DNA from: Richelia sinica FACHB-800
GTDB lineage: Bacteria; Cyanobacteriota; Cyanobacteriia; Cyanobacteriales; Nostocaceae
DNA length: 64,000 nt
NCBI RefSeq assembly: GCF_014698825.1
Contig: NZ_JACJTT010000008.1
Coordinates: 1-64,000 of the forward strand
Direction of reading: 5' to 3'
Part shown: positions 1 to 8,827 of the stretch, in pieces
How the letters are laid out: the number at the start of each line of letters is the position of its first letter
Numbering within the stretch: the first letter of the stretch is position 1
Notes under the pieces: model-generated
Database searches by the model: none
The model's input: the letters and a program-made list of their open reading frames with translations, nothing else
What the model was told of the DNA's origin: nothing
Position numbers and translations under genes: made by a program

Positions 1-109
1 ACTGTTATTCAAATGTCTTTTTACACTCAATATGTCTGTTTTTATTCTCAATTAGATGTTTTCTCTCCGTAATTTCCCTCTGTGACAGTTAGGGGGCGGA
101 AGGTGGGAT

Positions 110-372
110 TTAAGCAAGTCGCCTCACCATAATACGGATCATGGCAAGGTAGATAAAAGTCTCAGAGGTTTCGGGTAATAACTCATAATCTCTGACTATA
201 TGACTCCTACGTCGTCACGCTGCGCTATCGCCGATAACCCATCAACCAACCGTAAGTGCGTTCCACCACAAAGACGTTTTTTGAGTAAGGTAAAGCCCTT
301 GGTCTGTTCTGGTCGAAGAACTACTTCCACCAAAACATAGAAAATCGCGTTCAAAACTTCCCAGATATCGAC
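110..372 (-). pseudogene. IS5-type transposase remnant, internally deleted
   Basis: On the minus strand a piece reading VDIWEVLNAIFYVLVE runs directly into PEQTKGFTLLKKR, then FVVERTYGWLMGYRR, and after an interruption RDYELLPETSETFIYLAMI and a final MVRRLA followed by a stop at 110-112. I recognise the first piece as the N-terminal part, and the others as the C-terminal part, of IS5/IS1031-like DDE transposases. The catalytic middle is missing and the C-terminal piece is interrupted near 196-225 by a short palindrome-like insert with stop codons. It cannot make an active enzyme. No terminal inverted repeats were identified. Exact family assignment is from memory. Confidence 0.7.
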
Positions 373-373
373 A

Positions 374-411
374 CTCCTGTTCGCGTAGCGTGCCGTAGGC
401 ATACTCCTGAA
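374..411. repeat. Small dispersed palindromic repeat (SDR-like)
   Basis: The core TTCGCGTAGCGTGCCGTAGG followed by CATACTCCTG is a member of a family seen repeatedly in this window (29150-29180, 29210-29245, 46900-46932, 58855-58890). It abuts the truncated N-terminal end of the transposase remnant, and a diverged copy lies at 196-225 inside it. Small dispersed repeats of this kind are described in Nostoc-group genomes; assignment to a named subtype was not attempted. Confidence 0.75.
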
Positions 412-435
412 CTTCTTCCCGAATCCCTACACCCA

Positions 436-798
436 TTAACCAACCTTTGCACTGTCCACAGAAGCTTCCGCGGCCGCTGCTAATCTATCCATAACGGCTC
501 TACCAATGATTGCCACTTCACTGAGTGGCATCGATTTGATGTGCTTAACCATCTGGTTAACATCGGTAGTTTCCGCGATCGGTTTCATTCCCAAATAGTT
601 GAGCAGTTCTTCCATCGTATAACCTGCTCTGGCTGCAATTTGAGCCAAGTTTTGGATGTCAGGTACAGATTCTCCCTTTTCCCAAAACTGTACCGCAGTA
701 GCCGAAACTCCCAGAAGCTTCCCAAAAGCTCTTTGACTCATGGAGCCACGAGCAATTTTTACGACTTCAATTAGTTTGTTTCTAGCTTCTAATTCCAC
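436..798 (-). CDS. XRE-family helix-turn-helix regulator
   Basis: This 120-residue protein begins with GTG at 798. Residues about 15-75 form a Cro/C1-type helix-turn-helix: SQRAFGKLLGVSATAVQFWEKG contains the expected Q-x3-A-x3-G-(V)-S-x3-(V)-x2-W-E-x-G pattern, followed by a second pair of helices. The C-terminal 45 residues (from about 76) are of no family I know. It is probably a DNA-binding regulator, but its target cannot be told from context; it lies alone between a decayed transposase and a gene on the opposite strand, with a 225-bp AT-rich spacer upstream that would hold its promoter. Confidence 0.75.
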   Translation of the reverse strand: MELEARNKLIEVVKIARGSMSQRAFGKLLGVSATAVQFWEKGESVPDIQNLAQIAARAGYTMEELLNYLGMKPIAETTDVNQMVKHIKSMPLSEVAIIGRAVMDRLAAAAEASVDSAKVG

Positions 799-1023
799 GG
801 GTGTAGTATCTCTTTAGCTGAAATGATGTGTATACTTTTTAACTTGTAAAGATTTTTATTCGGCATTTACAATGTCACTTGTAAATGATAAATTTTATAT
901 AGACTTTAAATTTTAAAATTTACCTGTAACTTTTCTTCACTACAAATCAAACATACCTATTTATTTTAACTCTTATATTGCTGACAGCAAGTTAGCTGTA
1001 AAATTCCAGGGTAACGGTGCATC

Positions 1024-1482
1024 ATGTCTCGCCAGCTACGTCATAAAATTAACAAGTATCGCCGTCAGCGTAAAAACCTGATTAGCACTCATAAGATTAA
1101 ACCAGAACATTGGCAGATTTCGGAAGCAGAAGCAAAATTAGCTTTAATCGCCAAGGGTTTTAAGGTCAAGGAAATTAAGAAAATTCATTGCCTCAAGTAT
1201 CAGGTCAGTATTTCCTTCTGGGATATGCAAGGAAACATTTGCTGTAGCTTCTTCAGCTATCGCATTTTTGCCCTGTGGCAGAGGGAAGTGGAAAAGTTAA
1301 TTGACAACTGCCAAAGTCTCAAGGCTTGGGCAAGGTTAAATTATCTCATGAGTTATGAATTTGCCTATTACCATTATCTTGGTGAAACAGAACAGGCCCT
1401 ACATCAGGCATTAGAAAACCGCTTTCTTGTGTTAAATTCAACAACACAGTCGGCGGCTTTCTCAGAGGTTGAATTACAGTAA
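1024..1482 (+). CDS. Conserved hypothetical basic protein
   Basis: The 152-residue product starts with ATG at 1024. The first 25 residues are rich in Arg and Lys (SRQLRHKINKYRRQRKN), suggesting nucleic-acid or membrane-surface contact; the rest looks like a small globular fold with aromatic-rich segments (about residues 60-120). I see no signal peptide or membrane span and do not recognise a family. Its stop codon (1480-1482) directly abuts the stop of prfA on the other strand (1483-1485), leaving no room for a terminator between the converging genes. Confidence 0.6.
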   Translation: MSRQLRHKINKYRRQRKNLISTHKIKPEHWQISEAEAKLALIAKGFKVKEIKKIHCLKYQVSISFWDMQGNICCSFFSYRIFALWQREVEKLIDNCQSLKAWARLNYLMSYEFAYYHYLGETEQALHQALENRFLVLNSTTQSAAFSEVELQ

Positions 1483-2583
1483 TTAGCCAGCAGCACCAGA
1501 GGCGGCTAATTCTGCTAAACGCTCTTGTTGGTCTTGGGAGATACAAGATTGGATAACTGTTTCTAGATCACCTTCCAATACAGGGTTGAGTGAATAGTTT
1601 TGACCTAAGCGGTGGTCGGTGACACGGTTATCTTTATAGTTATAAGTGCGAATCTTTTCTGAACGGGAACCTGTACCAACTTGCGATCGCCTCATAGAGG
1701 TAACAGCCTCTTGTTGTTCCCGTAATTTCATCTCATATAACTTCGCTCGCAAAATTTGCATAGCCCGTTCTTTGTTCTGTAACTGACTCCGTTCTTCTGT
1801 ACAGAAAATCCGGATACCAGTTGGTTTGTGCATCAAGTCAACGGCTGTTTCCACTTTGTTGACGTTTTGTCCACCAGCACCACCAGAACGGGCTGTAGTC
1901 ATTTCAATATCTTTCGGGTCAATGTGTACTTCTACATCATCGACTTCTGGCATAATCGCTACTGTAGCGGTAGAAGTATGAACCCGACCCCCAGCTTCTG
2001 TAGCAGGTACACGCTGCACTCGATGGACTCCGGCTTCAAACTTTAACTTGCTGTAAACACTGTCACCTTGAATTTCTAGAATAACTTCTTTGAAGCCACC
2101 CATTTCTCCCAAGGACTCGCTGACCAGCTTTACTCTCCAACCCTGAGTATCAGCATAGCGGGAATACATCCGCAGTAAATCCCCAGCCCAAATACTCGCT
2201 TCATCACCACCAGTCCCAGCACGAATTTCCAACATGATGTTTTTATCATCGTTGGGGTCACGGGGTAAGAGTAACACCTTCAAGCGATTTTCTAAATAAT
2301 CTAGCTTTTCTTCTAGTTCATTTACTTCCAAAGCTGCCATTTCTTGCAGTTCAGGATCGCTATTGGACTCTTTGAGTACCTGACGGGCCCCGACTAATTC
2401 CTCTTGGGCAGTTTTCCAAGTTTCATAGGTATTGACTACCTCTTCCAAGGAAGAACGAGACTTGGCAATTTTTTGATACTCATCGGGATTTTTCGCAGTA
2501 TCAGGGTCGGCCAAGCGCCGAGTCAGTTCATTAAAGGTTTGTTCAACAGATTTAAGTTTCTCCAGCAGATATGTTTCAGCCAT
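1483..2583 (-). CDS. prfA: Peptide chain release factor 1
   Basis: RF1 recognises UAA and UAG in the ribosomal A site and triggers peptide release. The 366-residue length is standard. The codon-reading PxT motif is PAT at residues 193-195, which marks RF1 rather than RF2, and the catalytic GGQ is at 237-239 within [16 protein letters not shown]. The N-terminal helical domain covers about residues 1-100. It is the last gene of the minus-strand ribosomal cluster, 124 bp after rpmE; that spacer holds a degenerate small dispersed repeat at 2663-2690. Confidence 0.97.
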   Translation of the reverse strand: MAETYLLEKLKSVEQTFNELTRRLADPDTAKNPDEYQKIAKSRSSLEEVVNTYETWKTAQEELVGARQVLKESNSDPELQEMAALEVNELEEKLDYLENRLKVLLLPRDPNDDKNIMLEIRAGTGGDEASIWAGDLLRMYSRYADTQGWRVKLVSESLGEMGGFKEVILEIQGDSVYSKLKFEAGVHRVQRVPATEAGGRVHTSTATVAIMPEVDDVEVHIDPKDIEMTTARSGGAGGQNVNKVETAVDLMHKPTGIRIFCTEERSQLQNKERAMQILRAKLYEMKLREQQEAVTSMRRSQVGTGSRSEKIRTYNYKDNRVTDHRLGQNYSLNPVLEGDLETVIQSCISQDQQERLAELAASGAAG

Positions 2584-2662
2584 AACGAGTGCAATCGCTC
2601 CTTCAAAATAACAGTTGGCTAGGGCATAAAATGATAATCGACCCAGCAGATGCAGGGTCGTC

Positions 2663-2690
2663 TATGGCTTACGCCACAATACGCTATCAA
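2663..2690. repeat. Degenerate small dispersed repeat
   Basis: TATGGCTTACGCCACAATAC followed by GCTATCAA resembles the reverse orientation of the SDR-like family (ATGGCTAACGCCACGCTGCG type, as at 46900-46932). It sits in the rpmE-prfA spacer. Confidence 0.5.
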
Positions 2691-2707
2691 TAGCTACAGC
2701 CAACCAG

Positions 2708-2947
2708 CTACTTTTTGTTATCGCCGCCAGAACTTTGAGTGCTGGACATACCGTACTTACGGAGGAAGCGTTCAACTCGACCCTCAGTGTCAATAATCTT
2801 CTGAGTGCCAGTATAAAAGGGGTGGTTTCCAGACCAAACATCAACGTGTAATTCGGGTTTAGTAGAACCAACAGTCGTCACAACTTGACCGTTGCAGTAA
2901 ACCTTAGCTTCTGGATACCACTGGGGATGAATATCAGGTTTAGCCAT
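2708..2947 (-). CDS. rpmE: 50S ribosomal protein L31, zinc-free type
   Basis: The 79-residue protein matches L31: the conserved block HPFYTG is present with the surrounding DVWSGNHPF and a basic, disordered C-terminus. In zinc-binding L31 the corresponding sites carry a CxC pair and a CxxC pair; here they read VYCNG and WSGN, so only one cysteine remains and zinc cannot be bound in the usual way. This is the form expected for cyanobacteria. It follows rpsI after 120 bp that contain an AT-rich heptamer-like repeat. Confidence 0.93.
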   Translation of the reverse strand: MAKPDIHPQWYPEAKVYCNGQVVTTVGSTKPELHVDVWSGNHPFYTGTQKIIDTEGRVERFLRKYGMSSTQSSGGDNKK

Positions 2948-3067
2948 GTTTCCTTTTGTGGTGAATCTCTTTCAAAATTATAACTTTCAGCTTTTTCCAG
3001 TTGGTAGAACTTCAGATTTTAGAATTGTAGGTTCATACAAAAGCCCAAATCTAAAATCCAAAATTGA

Positions 3068-3487
3068 TTACCGCTTGGAGTATTGAGGAGCTTTACGAGC
3101 TTTGTGCAAACCGTATTTCTTCCGTTCTTTAGCCCGTGGGTCACGAGTTAAGTAACCTTCAATTTTCAAGGGAGAACGATTTTCGGGGTCTAATTCGCAC
3201 AATGCACGAGCTACACCCAACCGGATGGAATCAGCTTGACCAGTCAAGCCACCACCTTCAGCCTTAACGAGAATGTCATACTCGTTTTCTAGACCCAATG
3301 TTTCCAAAGGGGCTTTAATTGCACCCAAGTAGTTGGGGTTAAATTGGAAGTATAAGTCTCCAGGTTTGCCGTTGACAATCAACTTACCTTCGCCGGGTAC
3401 TAGACGGACTCTGGCTACAGAGGATTTACGACGACCAGTACCCCAGTAAACAGCGCGACCGCTAGTAGTTTCTGCCGCTACTACCAT
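3068..3487 (-). CDS. rpsI: 30S ribosomal protein S9
   Basis: This 139-residue protein has the S9 core [16 protein letters not shown] near the N-terminus and the hallmark basic C-terminal tail ending [11 protein letters not shown], which reaches the P-site tRNA in the small subunit. Its ATG overlaps the rplM stop by one base (TAATG at 3485-3489 on the minus strand), so the two are translationally coupled, as in most bacteria. About ten extra residues precede the core. Confidence 0.97.
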   Translation of the reverse strand: MVVAAETTSGRAVYWGTGRRKSSVARVRLVPGEGKLIVNGKPGDLYFQFNPNYLGAIKAPLETLGLENEYDILVKAEGGGLTGQADSIRLGVARALCELDPENRSPLKIEGYLTRDPRAKERKKYGLHKARKAPQYSKR

Positions 3488-3939
3488 TAATTTTCTCCAG
3501 GAATTGTATTAATTGTAATTTCTTTTGGTTTTTGAGCCTCATGAGGATGGGTAGGCCCAGCATAAACCTTGAGTTTTGTGAACAGTTGTTTACCTAAGCT
3601 ATTTTTAGGCAGCATTCCCTTCACAGCATGTTCAACAATCCGTTCTGGTAAACGCTGTTGCAGCTTGGCAAAAGTTTCTGTTTTCATCCCACCAGGACGA
3701 CCTGAGTGGCGACGATAAAGTTTTTGTGTGCGCTTTTTGCCTGTCACCGCTACTTTATCAGCGTTGATGACAATGACAAAATCCCCAGTATCTAAGTGGG
3801 GAGTATATTCAGCTTTTCTCTTGCCTCTGAGAATCATGGCGACTTCACTAGCGAGGCGACCGAGGCGTTGGTCTGTAGCATCTACTACGTACCAATCGCG
3901 CTCAAGGGAATCTTGAGCAGGAAGGTAGGTTTTACTCAT
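3487..3939 (-). CDS. rplM: 50S ribosomal protein L13
   Basis: L13 is an early large-subunit assembly protein. The 150-residue sequence shows the family signatures [19 protein letters not shown] at the N-terminus, [18 protein letters not shown] around residue 52, and [14 protein letters not shown] around residue 110. It lies 100 bp after truA and is coupled to rpsI by a one-base overlap. Confidence 0.97.
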   Translation of the reverse strand: MSKTYLPAQDSLERDWYVVDATDQRLGRLASEVAMILRGKRKAEYTPHLDTGDFVIVINADKVAVTGKKRTQKLYRRHSGRPGGMKTETFAKLQQRLPERIVEHAVKGMLPKNSLGKQLFTKLKVYAGPTHPHEAQKPKEITINTIPGEN

Positions 3940-4039
3940 TTTGATTTATCCTTTGTTATTTGTTTTTGTCAGTCTTCCTTGATGAGTTATCAATCTTCTG
4001 GCTGTGGCAAAAAATAAAAAACAAAAATCAGACTGATGT

Positions 4040-4900
4040 TTAATTTTTCATTTCCGCTAGCTGCTGACCAAACACTAAATAAGGTTGGCTGTCGTACCAG
4101 ATTTCTGGAGGGAAGGGAAAATCAGGATAGCCCACCCGCAGTAGGCATAAACCTTGAGCCGGGGCTGCATGTTTTACGTCTTCCCGTCGTTGCTGTTGCC
4201 AAATTTCGGTAAAGTTAGCAAGCGATCGCTGGCCGGAAGCCACCTGTACTAACATTCCCACCAACAACCTCACCATTCCATATAAAAACCCATTAGCCTG
4301 AATTTCTATATGGATAAACGGCCCGCGCCGACAACACTCCACTGCTTGCACCTCCACCCAAGAATGCTTCCGCGCTGAACCAGCGCGGTGAAATGCAGCC
4401 AAGTGATGTTTGCCCAGTAAAGGTTGCAGGGCAGCTTGCAGCAACGATTCATCTAAGGGTGCATAATAATAATGCCAACTAAAAGGCTTGACGAACAAGT
4501 TCGGTCTGTCCTCAGTGTAGATAGTGTAGCGATACCGCCGATAGATAGCACTAAACCGAGCGTGCCACCTATCACCCACACCAGCTGATGCCCTGATTAA
4601 TATATCTGGGGGCATATAGCTATTGAGAACAGTTGCCCACTTATGAGCCGGAATTTTACTTCTCACCTCAAAATGAGCTACCTGAGCAGAGGCATGAACC
4701 CCAGCATCCGTTCTACCTGCACCATGTAAGGTGACATGATAGCCTAGAACATTAGCTATAGCGGTTTCTATTTCTTCTTGAACCGTTCTTTGGGCCTTTT
4801 GTCTTTGCCAGCCATGAAAATTAGTCCCTAGATATTGAATAACTAGAGCTACTCTTTGAGTCTTTTGCGGCTGGCTGGTGTCTAACATAGGCTTGGTCAC
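4040..4900 (-). CDS. truA: tRNA pseudouridine synthase A
   Basis: TruA converts uridines 38-40 of the tRNA anticodon arm to pseudouridine. The 286-residue sequence contains the catalytic-aspartate motif GAGRTDAGVHA (about residues 60-70), an N-terminal YLGTNFHGWQRQ motif and a later RFLVGMLVQVASG-like segment. It is embedded in the ribosomal cluster between rplQ (97 bp) and rplM (100 bp), the standard cyanobacterial position. The ATG at 4900 is preceded by an alternative slightly downstream (MLDTSQ), which cannot be excluded. Confidence 0.95.
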   Translation of the reverse strand: MTKPMLDTSQPQKTQRVALVIQYLGTNFHGWQRQKAQRTVQEEIETAIANVLGYHVTLHGAGRTDAGVHASAQVAHFEVRSKIPAHKWATVLNSYMPPDILIRASAGVGDRWHARFSAIYRRYRYTIYTEDRPNLFVKPFSWHYYYAPLDESLLQAALQPLLGKHHLAAFHRAGSARKHSWVEVQAVECCRRGPFIHIEIQANGFLYGMVRLLVGMLVQVASGQRSLANFTEIWQQQRREDVKHAAPAQGLCLLRVGYPDFPFPPEIWYDSQPYLVFGQQLAEMKN

Positions 4901-4997
4901 TGGTTAGTGGATATCGGCATTGGGAACTAGGTCTTGGTAATTAATCCTTCACTCTTTCCCTATTGCTGACTCTCACTTTCACCTCTTGCCAATGACT

Positions 4998-5348
4998 TTA
5001 TACCAATTCCAGGATCGCCATTTCCGCATTATCACCACGACGGGGAATAGTATGCAGAATGCGAGTATAACCACCTTGGCGATTAGCATAGCGGTTAGGA
5101 GCTTGTTCAAACAGAGCATGAACTAGCTGCTTATCGTAGATATAACCCAATGCTTCCCGACGTGATGCCAAGGAACCATCTTTAGCCAAAGTAATCATCT
5201 TATCTACATAGGTACGTACTGCCTTAGCTCGAACTAAAGTAGTAGTAATTCGTCCATGACGAATAAGTTCAGTAGTCAGAGCGCGGAGGAGGGCACGGCG
5301 CTGATCAGCTGGTTTGCTGAGTTTTTTAACCCGACAACGGTGACGCAT
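4998..5348 (-). CDS. rplQ: 50S ribosomal protein L17
   Basis: This 116-residue protein carries the L17 signatures [20 protein letters not shown] at the start and [20 protein letters not shown] in the middle. It is 29 bp after rpoA, the conserved alpha-operon arrangement, and is close to the typical bacterial length. Confidence 0.97.
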   Translation of the reverse strand: MRHRCRVKKLSKPADQRRALLRALTTELIRHGRITTTLVRAKAVRTYVDKMITLAKDGSLASRREALGYIYDKQLVHALFEQAPNRYANRQGGYTRILHTIPRRGDNAEMAILELV

Positions 5349-5377
5349 AACACTAAGGAATGATTAACTGTTTTGGT

Positions 5378-6325
5378 TTAGCTATGTTTGGAGCTTCTTT
5401 CTTGGGGTAGAGTAATACCTAAGCGACGTTGCAAGGCTTCCACTACTTCTTCTGCGGACTTTTGACCAAAGTTTTTGATTTCTAACAGGTCTTCTTGGGT
5501 ATAATCCAATAAGTCAGCCACAGAATTAACTTGGGCGCGTTTGAGACAGTTATACGCCCGCACAGACAACTGCAACTCTTCAATAGGAATTTGGGCTGTT
5601 GGGTCGTCTGGAATATCTGAACCTGTATCTGTAGGTTCTAAGGAGATATCTTTTAACGGGTTGAATAAATCTACCAAAATTCCCGCAGCTGAGGATAGTG
5701 CCTCTTGAGGAGAGATGCTGCCATTAGTCCATACTTCTAACAACAGACGGTCTTTAGTAATAGAGCCATCTCCACGAGCTTCTTCCACACTATAGTTGAC
5801 TTTTCGCACTGGCATAAAAACCGAGTCAATTTGCAAAAAGTCTAGAGAGGTAGCTTCTTCTCTTCCTCGCTCTACAGTCCGATAGCCTTTGCCTCTCTCA
5901 ATACGAAACTCCATTTCCAGTTTCCCACCTTCAGCAATGGTGGCAATATACTGGGTCGGATCAATAACTTCTACTTCACTGGGTAAGTCAAAATGAGCCG
6001 CTGTGACGGTGGACGGACCATTAACTAGTAAGCGGCCTATTTGGGGTTGAGAAGAATAGCTCTTGAGGATGACTTCCTTCATCCGCATCAGGATTTCCAG
6101 GACATCTTCCCGTACACCTGGAACTGTGGCAAACTCGTGAGTAACCCCAGCGATTCTCACTGCTGTAACTGCTGTACCCTCTAAATTAGAAAGTAAAACC
6201 CGCCGCAACGCGTTGCCTACAGTTGTTCCTTGTCCCCGCTCTAGTGGTTCCAGAACAAATTTACTGTAATGGCTACGACTTTCCTCTGTACTAGACTCTA
6301 CACATTCTATTTGAAACTGCGCCAC
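5378..6325 (-). CDS. rpoA: RNA polymerase alpha subunit
   Basis: The alpha subunit dimerises through its N-terminal domain to seed RNA polymerase assembly, and its C-terminal domain binds UP elements and activators. The 315 residues show the N-terminal motif FVLEPLERGQGTTVGNALRR (about 23-42) and a C-terminal helix-hairpin-helix domain from about 245 (LSVRAYNCLKRAQVNSVADL and EIKNFGQKSAEEVVEAL). The start is GTG at 6325, supported by a strong ribosome-binding site AGGGAGG seven bases upstream. A 336-bp spacer separates it from rpsK. Confidence 0.97.
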   Translation of the reverse strand: MAQFQIECVESSTEESRSHYSKFVLEPLERGQGTTVGNALRRVLLSNLEGTAVTAVRIAGVTHEFATVPGVREDVLEILMRMKEVILKSYSSQPQIGRLLVNGPSTVTAAHFDLPSEVEVIDPTQYIATIAEGGKLEMEFRIERGKGYRTVERGREEATSLDFLQIDSVFMPVRKVNYSVEEARGDGSITKDRLLLEVWTNGSISPQEALSSAAGILVDLFNPLKDISLEPTDTGSDIPDDPTAQIPIEELQLSVRAYNCLKRAQVNSVADLLDYTQEDLLEIKNFGQKSAEEVVEALQRRLGITLPQERSSKHS

Positions 6326-6661
6326 GGAGTAGCCTCCCTTGTTAAGGTGCTGCTAGCAGGCAAATAAATTGCCTCTCGAATTTAATTTATGCTCTGAAAT
6401 GATTTTTTGGTTAAAATACCAAGTAACAGTGGCAAATGGTACACCTGAATTATTCAGAGACATTGTGCATATTTTTGGTTTTCCAAAGTTTAGCAGCCCT
6501 CCCTATGGGAAGAGCTGATCTGCTTTTCGGTCACCCTATGGTTTTGGAAGTTAACAAGCATTCTCCTAACTCCAGCAGTTGATATTAATCTGCCTGAGAT
6601 AACATTGCCAGTAATGTGTGGGTGCTTGAACTTCTCCCCTATCTCGCTTAATTTGGTGAGT
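6326..6661. other. 336-bp spacer between rpsK and rpoA
   Basis: No convincing gene is visible. Short open frames on both strands are not supported by start sites or family motifs. Such a long gap inside the alpha operon suggests an internal promoter or leader for rpoA, but I could not pick a clear -35/-10 pair. The rpoA ribosome-binding site lies at its 5378-side end (about 6333-6339). Confidence 0.5.
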
Positions 6662-7057
6662 TTAAACTCGACGACGTTTAGGAGGACGGCAACCGTTGTG
6701 AGGAATGGGGGTAATATCCCGAATGAGTGTGATTTCCAATCCGGCACCTTGCAGCGCCCGGATAGCAGTTTCTCTCCCTGCACCAGGTCCACTGACCATT
6801 ACTTCTATTTGGCGCATACCTTGGTCGATAGCTCGACGGGCAGCACTTTCAGCTGCTGTTTGTGCTGCAAAGGGAGTACCTTTTTTTGCCCCCTTAAATC
6901 CACTAGAACCAGCACTGGCCCAAGAAATGACATCTCCGTTTTGATCGGTAATGGTGACAATGCTATTGTTGAAAGTAGATTGAATATAGGCAACGCCGTT
7001 AGGTACGTTCCGTTTTTGCTTTTTGCTCCCGGATTTTTTAGTTGGTTGTCTCGCCAT
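6662..7057 (-). CDS. rpsK: 30S ribosomal protein S11
   Basis: S11 sits in the platform of the small subunit near the E-site mRNA. The 131 residues include the family blocks [32 protein letters not shown] and the C-terminal [20 protein letters not shown]. It follows rpsM after 54 bp. Confidence 0.97.
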   Translation of the reverse strand: MARQPTKKSGSKKQKRNVPNGVAYIQSTFNNSIVTITDQNGDVISWASAGSSGFKGAKKGTPFAAQTAAESAARRAIDQGMRQIEVMVSGPGAGRETAIRALQGAGLEITLIRDITPIPHNGCRPPKRRRV

Positions 7058-7111
7058 ATTTGTTTAGTGAATTTAAGGTACAACTTGCTGCTCAAAGCAA
7101 GCAAATCAGGA

Positions 7112-7492
7112 TTATTTACCAGGGGCTTTCTTCTTACCTGCCACTGTCTGTCTTCTACCGCGTCGGGTTCTGGCGTTGGTGCGAGTTCTCTGTCCTCTAA
7201 CAGGTAAACCCATGCGATGACGACGACCTCTATAGGTACCAATGTCAATTAAGCGCTTAATGCTCATTGCTTCTAAGCGCCGCAAGTCACCTTCAACTTG
7301 ATAGTTACTTTCGATTTCGCCGCGCAGGGCTGCTACATCGGCATCGCTGAGGTCTTTAACGCGGGTGTCTGGGTTTACACCTGTACTTGCTAAAATTGCT
7401 TTTGACCTGGTTAGTCCAATTCCGTAAATGTATGTCAGACCAATTTCAACACGCTTATCGCGTGGAAGGTCTACTCCGGCAATCCGTGCCAC
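7112..7492 (-). CDS. rpsM: 30S ribosomal protein S13
   Basis: S13 binds the head of the small subunit and contacts the large subunit and P-site tRNA. The 126-residue sequence starts [20 protein letters not shown], includes the helix-two-turn-helix region, and ends in the typical basic tail with [14 protein letters not shown] followed by GKKKAPGK. It is 113 bp downstream of rpmJ. Confidence 0.97.
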   Translation of the reverse strand: MARIAGVDLPRDKRVEIGLTYIYGIGLTRSKAILASTGVNPDTRVKDLSDADVAALRGEIESNYQVEGDLRRLEAMSIKRLIDIGTYRGRRHRMGLPVRGQRTRTNARTRRGRRQTVAGKKKAPGK

Positions 7493-7605
7493 AATGAATC
7501 TCTCCCTATTGTTTTCGCAATTGCTGTGGGTAAAAACGTGATGGGTTGTCGCGCTTTTGGTTGTGATGCTAATCTGGTGCTGCTATGAATAGAATAGACA
7601 GAACC

Positions 7606-7719
7606 TTACCCCTGACGTTGTTTGTGCTTGGGGTTAATACAAATCACCATGACACGACCACGGCGTTTGATCACGTTGCACTTTTCACAAATTTTCTTGA
7701 CTGAGGCTCTGACTTTCAT
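7606..7719 (-). CDS. rpmJ: 50S ribosomal protein L36
   Basis: This short gene encodes 37 residues beginning [14 protein letters not shown] and ending NPKHKQRQG. The zinc-ribbon ligands are intact: CEKC (residues 11-14), C27 in VICINPKH and the histidine of PKH at 32, with the basic loop IKRRGRVM between. It lies between infA (116 bp upstream) and rpsM (113 bp downstream), its usual place. It is too short for most ORF length cut-offs. Confidence 0.97.
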   Translation of the reverse strand: MKVRASVKKICEKCNVIKRRGRVMVICINPKHKQRQG

Positions 7720-7835
7720 GCCTTTGTTACTTGACTCCAAATAGTAAATTATAGCATTTTTAGCGCAAATATTTCAGTTAAGTAACTGGGGTGAACACCA
7801 CCAGATATGGTTTATGGTAAGTTTTCTACATAAAT

Positions 7836-8060
7836 TTATTTCTTCCGTAGTCGATAGGTAATTCTACCTTTAGTTAGGTCATAGGGTGTAAGTTCCACTT
7901 TGACGCGATCGCCAGGTAAAATTTTGATGTAATTACGGCGAATCTTGCCGGAAATATGTGCTAGGACATTAAAGCCATTATCCAAGTCAACGCGAAACAT
8001 CGCATTGGGTAATGACTCGGTGACAGTCCCTTCCATTTCAATCAAGTCTTGCTTAGACAA
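7836..8060 (-). CDS. infA: Translation initiation factor IF-1
   Basis: IF-1 occupies the A site of the small subunit during initiation. The 74-residue OB-fold protein contains [20 protein letters not shown] and [20 protein letters not shown], both typical, and ends [10 protein letters not shown]. It is 212 bp downstream of adk, a spacer long enough to hold a separate promoter, although I could not define one. Confidence 0.97.
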
Positions 8061-8272
8061 GTGTTTTCCTCAACTCAACTATTTTTTGTTCCTTTACTGT
8101 GAAAGTAATCGGTACAAAAACACAATTTGCGAAATATATCAACAGTTTCTTAATATATCTTAGCTAAAATCAACTTGCACCCTGACTAATGAGAGAAGAG
8201 GGAGGGAGAAACTAGTAGTGAGTCAATTGATTTTTTTACTTTCACCATCTACCCTTCACCTCTGCTGATCTC

Positions 8273-8827
8273 TTAAGGATTGACGATTTTTTTCAATGCG
8301 GCAGTGACTTCTTCTGGGGACTGATCACCATTAACAGGGATAAGTTGATGGCGATCGCCATAATAGTTAATTAAAGGAGCAGTATCATTGCGGTAAACTT
8401 CTAGGCGACGACGAATCACCTCTTCTGTATCATCAGCCCGTCCCCGTCCTAGTAACCTGGTCACCACAATTTCATCTGGTGCATCCAAGTTAATTACCTT
8501 TTCTCCACTTTGACCAATTGTTTTCAGCAATTCCTGCAAAAATTCTGCTTGTGTTACTTTGCGAGGAAAGCCATCAAGAATCCAGCCATTTTGGGTATCT
8601 GGTTGCTTGAGCCGTTCTTCTACTAAATCTTGTACTAGTTGGTCTGGGACTAACTCGCCTTGATCCATGTAGCTTTTAGCCTTCCTTCCCAAAGGGGTTT
8701 GGTCTTGAATAGCTTGCCGTAAAATATCACCAGTGGAAATATGGGGAATATGCAAAAAATCAGCCAAAGTCTTAGCCTGAGTTCCTTTTCCTGCACCCGG
8801 TGGCCCCAAGAAGATTAATCGCGTCAC
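8273..8827 (-). CDS. adk: Adenylate kinase, short-lid form
   Basis: This enzyme interconverts ATP plus AMP and two ADP. The 184-residue protein has the P-loop [12 protein letters not shown] at residues 8-19, the AMP-site segment STGDILRQA and the DGFPR motif in [10 protein letters not shown]. It lacks the long zinc-type lid, as expected from the short length. It starts with GTG at 8827 that overlaps the secY stop by one base, so it is probably translated by coupling with secY. Confidence 0.96.
   Translation of the reverse strand: MTRLIFLGPPGAGKGTQAKTLADFLHIPHISTGDILRQAIQDQTPLGRKAKSYMDQGELVPDQLVQDLVEERLKQPDTQNGWILDGFPRKVTQAEFLQELLKTIGQSGEKVINLDAPDEIVVTRLLGRGRADDTEEVIRRRLEVYRNDTAPLINYYGDRHQLIPVNGDQSPEEVTAALKKIVNP

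Noticed and set aside
6605-7207. 200-residue plus-strand open frame
   Set aside because: It is antisense to rpsK and rpsM, which are certain genes, and has no family features.
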